NCBI RefSeq assembly: GCF_000003815.2 | Contig: NC_049992.1 | Location: 14,062,648-14,126,647, forward strand | DNA length: 64,000 nt | Reading direction: 5' to 3' | Source: Branchiostoma floridae | Taxonomy: Eukaryota; Chordata; Leptocardii; Amphioxiformes; Branchiostomatidae | In this document: in pieces, positions 55,420 to 64,000 of the stretch | Numbering within the stretch: position 1 is the first letter of the stretch | How the letters are laid out: every line of letters begins with the position of its first letter | Program-made: the position numbers and the translations under genes | Notes under the pieces: generated by a model | The model's input: the letters and a program-made list of their open reading frames with translations, nothing else | Databases searched by the model: none | What the model was told of the DNA's origin: nothing

Positions 55420-56183
55420 ATTGTTGTGGTGAGATATTTCCCCTAAGATGACGCAAAAGCGTGGAAACTGCCAGTTTTGGCCTACATACGAGTACCACTG
55501 GCTCTATCACTTGACATGAAATGCAAGGTAATCAATCCATCAACATCATGATGTTATTTTTCATACAGATCATTTATTTCTGTCATATCATAATAGCTAT
55601 ATGAACGAATCAAACAGAATTATATAAAGGAAAAAAAGATTACTCTGAGATAGAATTGCTGTTATTTAAACTGATTCCACAGCTGATGTATAATGTGCAC
55701 TTTGCACAAGTTTGACGCTACAGTTGTCTTTATGTGATTTGAGACAATCAACATTCTGTATTAGCAATCCTATGACCAATCACGTCACAGTATCCACAAT
55801 TTTGACAATCTTCTGCATCAATGTTACATATACATGTATATCTGTTCTCTATGGGCTAGTTCACTGGGAAAAGCATGGGATGTGCTTATCTTTTCTTCTA
55901 AAATCTAAGAAAAGGGGGCCGTACTGAAATATGAACGTGTACAGGCTGTTAAACTTTATCATTAATCGAGATACGCCTGACACATCTAAAAATAAAGTCA
56001 GTCCAGACCTTTCCATGAAATTTTCCCCCTACAAATCCTACACGGTGGATGTGCTTTACCATTTTGAAGTGGACACCCAGTAAATTTTGATTGCTCTATG
56101 GACGACTAATTACACATCTCATTTTGAAGATGACACTGACAGCTCACAATGTTCTACCCAGTTACAGGACGTTACTTGAAGCT

Positions 56184-59100
56184 TCACATATTTGCTATGA
56201 TGAGTTCGTAAGCCTGTTGCACTTGAGGAATGACATCCAAGGCTCGTGTCTTCAGAGACAGGGTCATAGTCGGACTTCTGGGCTGGATTTTCAGTTCCGC
56301 CAACACCCAGATCCCATTGGTCAGCTGCAGGGAAAAACAACAACTTGAACTTCATTTTGCCAAGACGTAATTACATACATTATGATCACAATCTAGCTAT
56401 AGCTTCTCGAGTAATGCTCTTCACATACACATACACATACACACAAACACTCACACAAACTCAAAAGTTTAACTTGAATTGGCAATGGAAAAAAGCCCAA
56501 ACCCATGTCATGTATGTGCATTGCATACAGTACATGCAATAACACAGGTGGGGGTGTTGGTGGGGTGCACTGAGTAGAAATAGCCTTGTAATGAAAATAA
56601 AACAATAAAAAGTACAGATACACTTGGTTAGTTGGTAGGACAAGTGGCTTGTTATGGGGGCTATCAACTCATATCTTCTCTTAAAAATGTTTCAAATTTG
56701 AAACATCTAATAAAATGTGTTACTTAAGAAATGATCGCAAGTTATCAGGATAATTCTAAAAACATTTTGCTAGAAATGTCTATCAATATTCAGATTGATT
56801 ATCTGAAAATGGTTTGAAAGTATTACAAACACTGTTTTCTCACATTTTATCCCCACCCATATCAAAATTGACCAGTGGAAACATCTGACATTGGAGCATT
56901 AGAGTCAAAATTTTGGATTCAATACTTTTGTGGCGACGAGTAGCATTATAAAATCAACTGACAGCAAGATACTAGCATGCATTTCCTGTTTGTGAGGACT
57001 CTTGCGACCTGTGGAGACCAGACCCGCCACTCCCTAAGGGCTTGTGACAACTCCATTATCCATCAACTCTCAGAGCTACTCTGCTAAACTGAGTGGGTTT
57101 GACAGCTCCATCATTAGTCCCTTCTAACTTTAGCACAGGCAATTAATGAAAGTGTAATGGAAAGCCAGATGACGGAAAAACAGGATATGTGCATCACGAC
57201 TTGGAAATGTTTTTGGCTTGATTTGAGTTGTTTTTTTCCTTCAGCACTCTAGACCAATTTTTGATGGATGCTTTAGAAATACACCAGAGAAAGAATTCTT
57301 TAAACATGGCACTCCTATACTTCTTTTATCTAAAAAAAAATCATTTATGATGAATTAAAAAAATAGACAATATTTTTAAAATCCTACAAACCACAGGAAG
57401 CCGACTGGCAGTTGAGAAATAAATGAATCCAGGTCAATTAGGGTGTATTATAGGGTTAATGACCCGCTTTCCTTCAGTGTACAGGGCTCGAAATTCATTT
57501 TTGGGATTAGGTGCACTGGTGCACCCAGCTTTAAAAATTGGTGCACCAAAATATTTTTGGGTGCACCACTTAAATTTAAGTATAACCTAATAGCAAAACT
57601 TAGTTACAAGCTATCAAATTCTTAAACAAGTACCATGACAGACATTTTTATTATCTTTCAGTTCTTTCTAAGACTTAGATGTCAAGAATATGATGTATAC
57701 TAGCATACTTTGATATCTTTAAATACATAAACCTAAGAAAATATTCGGGTGCACAAATAATTGGGTGCACAGCTCCAATTTTGGGTGCACCTGGTTGCAC
57801 ATGCACCCAGTATTTCGAGCCCTGGTGTATATGGTGCCATAATTCATTGTTAGTGATTGATTCCTATGTTTTGTTCGTTTGAACCATTTTGCGAGTTGGC
57901 GCTTGTTCCTCTACTAACTAATGGTTAACAATATCCTCAAGAACAAGACAAATTCCTCAGATGCGGTTAGTCCATGGACGGTGTAGTGCTAGTCAGTAGA
58001 ATCTTTGCTCACCACTTGACTGACACATTTTAATTAAGGCGAAGGAGGATATGTTATTCTTTCTTATGTAGATTACTCTCCTCCGATAACCACATCATAA
58101 AACACTTGTTGACCTCTGACATCTACTACAGAAACTGATTTTCCTGCAAGTCTTATGGTCTGCTGTACAGCTACATGTAGCAGTTTTTAAAAGTACAAAA
58201 TTGTAAGTATGACTATGAGTGTTCCTCAGTGTTGCGTGCTCTATGGGTTTTCATACCTAAAATAAGGAAAGAAAAAAAGATTAATGATCTAGGTCATAGG
58301 GAAAATGGAGCTCTGTTTGGTCGACGTTGTTTGGCTATATGATAATACTATATGAATGCTTTACATTCATTTCTATCGTATTTAAGACAGGGACATAACT
58401 GCATACCTTGAGGGACTGGTACAGCATGTCTCTGCCATCCACGTTTCTCTGTGCGATCGTGAAGATGAAACTCTGCTGAAGCTTGTCCGAGATGCCCTTA
58501 GGATCCAGCTGGTTGGGGTTTGCAATCTCCTTCTGGACCTCGTTTGAGTCAGGAATGTCTTTCCACGTGGCCAGGAACACTTTCCGATCTGAAGAAAAGA
58601 ACAAGACACACTCATGTTTCAACATCCTTGAGGAAACTGGAAGTTTCTGTGATCACCTTTCTTCTGACTGGAGACCTTTTCATACATATAACCCAACAGG
58701 GATGGCAATATACTAGTAATGCAGATAAGGTTTTGGATGTGTATTTGATAAGTCTACTACATGTAGTTGATTCTACTATCTTACTGTTTAAAAGGAACAT
58801 ACAACATTTTGAACTAGAAACTGACCAATGGACAGCTAGTATGCTTTCAGTTAGAAATCAGGTTGTTTGTTGAATAATGGCAGGAATGTGCAATATAAAA
58901 TGGCTACAAAAGTATCAGTAATAACCAACTTATCTGTATTATTTGCTTGCTTGTTTATGGTAATGCATTAAGAATAGAAGCATACTGCATAGGAAAAGGC
59001 AAAAATGGGTCCAAATAATTTTTGGGGGGAAGGTTAGCTCTAAGATTGTATCTAAGAGCCTGGTATATTTAGTACAAGACAAACATATCACAAGGAGATA

Positions 59101-62100
59101 CAATGCATTAGGACACATACATTACATGTCCTATGATGATTTAAAGCATTTTGGTATGTTTGTCAGGTACATGTACTCTTGCACCTATATGTTAAAAGTA
59201 CACCATGTATATGGAACTACACTTCTGTAAAATGTAGGCCACTTAGCCTAGAGACAAATGCTGTTATGTGAGAACTTTCCTACTAGTATAGTGATAAAGG
59301 TCTTTCAAAAGCGATAACACAAATATACAGGGTTTTCACCATATGACGTCATACTAATTATAATTCTAATCCTGCTACTACCATGTTAGCGGGTAACCAG
59401 ATTTAGCAGTAGCATCTTAGTGTGGTTTACGAACATACACTGTAATCCAACATGGCACGGGTGACGTCAAATGGAAGCCTGTGTATTCTTTTGGGATTTG
59501 CAGCTCAGTTTCCTAATCATCTTCAGCCTTATCCAATGAGATTAAGAACCCAGGTAATCCACTTTTGGAGTGATGCCAATGAAAGAAGCTCCCAATAATG
59601 CCTCCATTGTAAAATCTGTGATCCACATATGGGACCATCTATGGGATGTCCAAAAGACATATTATCTAATACAGGGTTCGAAATACACATACTTAACTTG
59701 CAATTTGCACATAATTTTCAAGATTTGCACGTAGAAATATTCTGAACTTCCATATTGAAAATACCTGGCCGTAAAAAATACTCTCAGGAATTAGACACCC
59801 TACTCTTGTACAGAACGGCATATGGACGTCTGTCTTTTTCCTTTTCTTGTTTTTGCCGGTAACTTTCTCCGGTAGCTTCACTAGATGTAATCAAAATTCG
59901 CCGATTCAAGCTAGCGATCTTCGTCGCAATCGCCGCCTATTTGCATGTAAATTTTTCAAATTGCACATAAAAATTTTGCCAACTTGCAATTTTGCACGTA
60001 GCAAAAAACAAGTATTTTGATCCCCGTAATACATGTAGTATTTGTACTTCTCACCTTAATCTCTAGTTCTATTTCAAAGATGAATTCTAGAAACTAAATT
60101 CTATACAGAAGGATGTCTACATCAATTTGATTCATGCCTTTCACAGAGAACTGGCACCAATTGACATGAGAATAAAAGCGCGTACAATTGACCTTGTTAT
60201 ATGTGACGTATGTAAAATAGATTAGGAATGAAAAACAACCACTGTGCAACCATATCAAACTTCTCAGTCACTGTAGACAATTTGCTGAGGTAGAGACATG
60301 GACATGTTAATTAGTAAGTTGTATGTAAAATAGGGAGACATTTACAAGTCTGTGAGTGTGAGAAGACCAACGACTACTACAACTACTACAAGTCTACTAC
60401 AACAATACTAAAACTACTACTGAAACAACAACTGTCAAGTTAGCCTACACAGACCAGGACAACACTGCAGAGGGGCAAGACATTCAGATTATCTTTTGCA
60501 ACACAATCTATATTAACAGTAGATGGAACTAATGGAATTAAATTTCATGACATTTTTCAGCTCCATTTTGAAATTTCGTTCTGCAGTAACTCAATTTTTC
60601 ATCCACCAAGGGAATATGTTAAAACAATTTCTATCGACAATTATTTCCTTATTCTATTCTAGGACTATAAATGATTTTTTTCTCAAGCTCTTCTACAACC
60701 CGTTGCTTGCTTTGCTAGTTTTCTTTTGACAGTGTTGGAGGTTTCTATCTACAAAGGGTAGAAAGGAAGGTTTGAATGACCTGATGCTGATCCTGTGACA
60801 TTGGGATCCGCCATATGTGGAGTAAGCAAAAAACAATTAGACATGCAACATGGGAAAACAACAATGGCTACGGAGGAGGAGAGAAGCATAGCGTGGGGTG
60901 AGAAGGGGTTAACTCACTTAGCATTGCGCATTGTGAAGATGTTACAAACTGTAAGAAATTTTTCTTAATTGTATGGTCTCCTTTGGAAAATTCATGATAG
61001 GCTGTTAAAACTTTGAGTGAAATTAGCTGCGATTATACAAAAGGAGAAAGAAAGAAAGCAGGATTTAGTGTTAAGAAAAGAAAGGAGTGGCCTGGAATTT
61101 TCTTCTTTTTTTTTTTAGATTCTCTGGACACCCAAATAGCCAAGACTGAAATCATTGACGCCACATTTACACTTAACAGCATATTCAACAACCCAAATTG
61201 TTGTGGGTATGTGAATGTATGTCAGTCAGAATAACGACAAAAGTACGTCTTTTTACAGACAAGCATTTAAGAAAAATAAATTATTAAATTTAAGAAAATT
61301 AAGATCGATTTTGTATCCTGCAAGGAGTGACAATCTACCTAGGCTATTCAAAATCTAGGTCTAAGTGTCTGAATATTCTTTGGTTCGACTCATAAACAAA
61401 AACATTTTTACTACATTCCTACAATCCTCTGATTACGACATTTACAAAGTGATCATCTCTAATGTCTTAAAGTCATACAACTGATTTATTTGATTTCTAC
61501 CAAAAAGTTGTCTACTTTTCAAGATGAAGCTGAATACATACTTACCAGTTGTTTGGAAAGTTGGAAAAGTTTCAGAAACAGGGAACATGCACATTACAAC
61601 AGTCATAGAAAAAGCACACAAGCATGCAAAAAAAAAAACATTAAAAAGTGAATAGCAAAAAAAAATCTGAAAAAAATGAAGGGTACTGTTTTTGGTCTTT
61701 TAACTGATAAACACATTACACCAACTTACTTTGATTAGCATACTCTGTTAACCAAAGAGAAAGAGTTGTAAGCATTAGATAGTGGCATACATTAAGCGCA
61801 ACAAACATGCAAGGAAATAGCAAATGTACTTGCCAACATGTATAACAGTATATGGTCTAACTAAACAGTTAAAATACTAAAATGCTACAGCAATACTGCA
61901 GAACAGTTTTTTTTATGACTGTTTAAAATCTTTATAAATTGTGATAATCACAGTATCTCAGTATGCATCAAAGTTAATACCAGTGTCTACTGAGGACAAG
62001 TTGCTAAATGAAATGAAATCGGTCAAGTAAAGGGGGTATCTCACTTCACTTACATCACGCTTGTGTCACTGTGGGGTTCAAAAGATACGCAACGAATTTT

Positions 62101-63484
62101 CTTACTTTTACATATTCAACAATATCTAAATTATCAAAAATCAGATAATATAACAAAGCAATGACGCAGTGAACGAACCCCGCAGTGATGCAAACTTGAC
62201 GGAAGTGCAGTGAGATACCTTCAACAAAATCCAACAAAAAGTTTAACACTGTTTCACCTCTGAAAGACTGTGCCATATGGCTTATTGGAAACAACAATAA
62301 GAAAATGCGATCAGAAAGTACTAAAACACTACTAACCCATTTGTCCATCCTCAGTGAAAAGCAGGTGGATAGGGATAAGACAGGAGAAGTAGAAGACATC
62401 AATGTTGTTCTTCATGGCCACTTGTAGGTTCATAAGGGGATCCATCTTCTGGACTGGTCCATTTGTACCCAGGGGGAGGGTCACATCGGCAGTCTGGCCG
62501 GGACTCAGGGGGGATGGAACTTGGAGTGCAGAGGCTGGTGAAAGCCCAAAACTGATGGAAAATGAAACAATGATGATTGCATAATACAAACAGCTTAGAA
62601 CAGCTGTCAGTTACTTCCCTGTACCTGAGACGCCGTAGTCTTTGTTTGAAATTTGCACAGTCTGTGTCTAAGTCTCCACTATTCTCTGGCTGGTTACCCC
62701 CGAAACGGGGAAGTGTTCATGGCAGGGAACTACGTGCAAAGGACAACTAAACATAGTTTAAATGCAGATCATCCAGATTCAAAAATAGCACACTACCTTT
62801 TATTGTATCATTGTTGAATGAATCTTAATGAAGTTTTTAATAAATGTATTATGTATCATACACCAATTCAGCCTTTTATGGCTGCAATGATATGTACATG
62901 TATATGCGCAAATGTTTGGCACTAATAAACCAGTCATTCATTCATTCATTCAAACTACAGTGTGCTAGGCTATACATAACTTCATTTGTGCTAGACCTTA
63001 TGATTGTTAAGGAAAAGAAATGGCCGAAATGAATGGACACCGACTATAAACGCTGAGCTTTCGCTCTACCAATGTTTTGTACTATGTACATGTAGTGATA
63101 TATGTTGACAGATTTAATAGGACTCCATGTAAGCTGTATCTCTGTTATATTTTATCTGACCCTTACCTCCCTCATGACCTCAATGAAAAGTAACCTGCAG
63201 GCCAATTTGAGTCTCTCATGAATAAATAAAGGTTCAAACAAACAAACAAACAAACAAACAAATTGCAAACACATTCTGCTTGGTAGATGTGATATAACCT
63301 GACCTGTTTTTGTTGAACTGGATAGCAAAGTCACCCATAGGCGCCATGGCGTTATTCTTCAAAGTGAGGTCCATGTAGCGCACGTTCTGTCGGATGGAAA
63401 ACGTTCCTGACACTTCCAGTCCCTTGGCCTTGGGCGCCGGCAGCCATACTTGTTTTGGAGGCACATAGGTCGTACTGGAAATTC
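56184..63484 (-). CDS. AP-1/AP-2 complex beta subunit, C-terminal exons (5' end outside window)
   Basis: Four terminal exons: 63304-63484, 62337-62551, 58407-58588, 56184-56324, in phase (the first begins two bases into a codon). They encode the beta appendage: KGLEVSGTFSIRQNVRYMDL, GDFAIQFNKNSFG, LQVAMKNNIDVFYFSCLIP, VFLATWKDIPDSNEVQ, RNVDGRDMLYQSLK and LTNGIWVLAELKIQP, ending ELIIANM. Beta adaptins link clathrin to cargo and accessory proteins. The ligand-platform residues known in human AP2B1 (Trp841, Glu849, Tyr888, Glu902) are all present in the matching positions. Whether it serves AP-1, AP-2 or both cannot be told from this part; many invertebrates have a single AP1/2-beta. A minus-strand AATAAA at 55578-55573 would give a ~600-nt 3' UTR. 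Confidence 0.93.
57482..57824. mobile_element. MITE, CAGGGCTCGAAAT family (copy D)
   Basis: Ends CAGGGCTCGAAATTCA and TATTTCGAGCCCTG; exact GTGTA on both sides. Between the last two exons of the beta adaptin gene. Confidence 0.94.
59319..59490. mobile_element. Possible MITE with TGACGTCA-containing ends
   Basis: ACAGGGTTTTCACCATATGA-CGTCA at the left and the inverse of GGCTTCCATTTGACGTCA at the right. Weak. Confidence 0.4.
59672..60026. mobile_element. MITE with CAGGGTTCGAAATAC ends and 5-bp duplication (copy F)
   Basis: CAGGGTTCGAAATAC and GTATTTTGATCCCCG; exact TAATA on both sides. The body has TTGCACGTA and TTGCACATA motifs in both orientations. Beta adaptin intron. Confidence 0.85.
62840..62955 (+). 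mobile_element. Retroposon 3' end with CATT tail
   Basis: GCACTAATAAACCAGTCATT followed by CATTCATTCATTC, a 3' end like that of the LINE remnant at 44.5 kb. Confidence 0.5.
63160..63262 (+). mobile_element. CAAA-tailed retroposon 3' end
   Basis: CCTGCAGGCCAATTTGAG ... GAATAAATAAAGGTTCAAAC then (CAAA)n; same family as the 54.4-55.2 kb units. Confidence 0.65.
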
Positions 63485-63794
63485 CTGCAGAGCAAAGCAT
63501 TTCCTCTTATTGCTATACACCTCCAAAAAGTTATAAACCCTCTTTGTTTGATTTTGGGCAAGAAAAAAAACAATATTGTAAAGAGGGATCTGAAATATTT
63601 GCAGGCTTTCATTTTGGCAGTAAGGAGACGATTGAGTTCTAGCAGTGGTTTTGGGTTCATGGTTGAAACTAGGGGAAGGCAGGCAAAAGACACAACAAAA
63701 ATTTTGAAGATAAAAAATGACTATCAACTCTCCTCTACTTCGCTCTTGATATATCCTTGGAACGTAAGCCACAAAACATGTGAACATATGCCGG

Positions 63795-64000
63795 TGTGAC
63801 AGCGTTCTCGCCCCCCCGTGATATCGCCCCCCCGGGGGCAAAATCACTAGTGTTTTCGCCCCCCCCCGGGGCAGGATCACTAGCGATTTCGCCCCATCTC
63901 GCCCCCCTCTGGTGATTTCGCCCCCCTCCCGGGGCGAAATCGCTAGTGATATCGCCCCCCCACCGGGGCCAAATCGCTAGTGATATCGCCCCGGGGGGCC
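63795..64000. repeat. C/G-run minisatellite with embedded palindromes
   Basis: Irregular ~35-40-bp units alternate C7-C10 runs or CCCCGGGG with ATCGCTAGTGATATCGCC. It continues beyond the window. Confidence 0.9.

Larger units (their letters stand above)
54411..55480. repeat. Three tandem ~200-bp units split by two transposons
   Basis: Units share CAATCATCTATCTATTGTTG, GATATTTCCCCT(C/A)AGATGACG, CCTGCAGGCCGATTTGA and ACGTGCACTGAGCTTTCA. Starts are at about 54415, 55021 and 55241. The second half matches a CAAA-tailed retroposon end also seen at 63180-63262. Confidence 0.85.

Noticed and set aside
63359-63880. 173-residue minus-strand frame next to the adaptin exon
   Set aside because: It overlaps the adaptin exon in another frame; its last part is just a shadow of conserved coding sequence.
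1-64000. CRISPR arrays, operons, prokaryotic phage or plasmid functions
   Set aside because: The window is clearly animal nuclear DNA with spliced genes; the tandem arrays have no spacer-repeat alternation.

Overview
The window reads as draft nuclear DNA from an intron-rich invertebrate animal. A lancelet (Branchiostoma-like chordate) is my best guess. That is inference from the gene structures, short introns, AT-rich spacers, microsatellites and the very dense load of short non-autonomous transposons; no rRNA or mitochondrial marker is present to prove it. Four runs of N (10975-11142, 15955-16054, 19007-19106, 34509-35021) are assembly gaps.

Six spliced genes can be reconstructed with splice sites and phases that agree. 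(1) Minus strand, about 1000-3238: five phase-0 exons of an unrecognised nuclear-looking protein with a Trp-rich helical N-terminus and a SUMO-interaction-like motif. (2) Plus strand, 11659-20796: an 11-exon, 642-residue secreted protein with two 2-oxoglutarate/Fe(II) oxygenase-like domains. The first has lost its iron ligands; the second keeps them. (3) Minus strand, 22438-26917: an 8-exon COP9 signalosome subunit 7 (274 residues). (4) Plus strand, 27843-35723: an MFSD8/CLN7-like lysosomal MFS transporter, with part of its second half probably lost in the 513-base gap. (5) Minus strand, 38611-48338: a complete 6-exon 1-Cys peroxiredoxin 6 (219 residues). (6) Minus strand, 56184-63484: the last four exons of an AP-1/AP-2 beta adaptin, whose 5' part lies beyond the window.

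Layout: 1-3.3 kb, unknown gene and microsatellites; 4.8-5.3 kb, foldback elements; 6.3-11 kb, diverged tandem repeats and a 194-bp satellite ending in a gap; 11.6-21.7 kb, oxygenase gene; 21.7-26.9 kb, COPS7, tail-to-tail with the oxygenase gene; 26.9-27.8 kb, shared promoter region; 27.8-36.5 kb, MFSD8-like gene; 37-48.3 kb, PRDX6 with nested transposons, a LINE remnant and a giant mariner foldback in its introns; 48.3-55.5 kb, gene-poor, element-rich; 55.5-63.5 kb, beta adaptin; 63.78-64 kb, a G/C-run minisatellite.

The genes do not form a pathway. The main themes are two independent tandem arrays made from exon ends (112-bp units carrying the acceptor of oxygenase exon 9; about 101-109-bp units carrying the MFSD8 stop codon), and a rich record of transposon nesting with exact target-site duplications of 5, 8, 9 and 10 bp, in two cases with the matching empty site next door.
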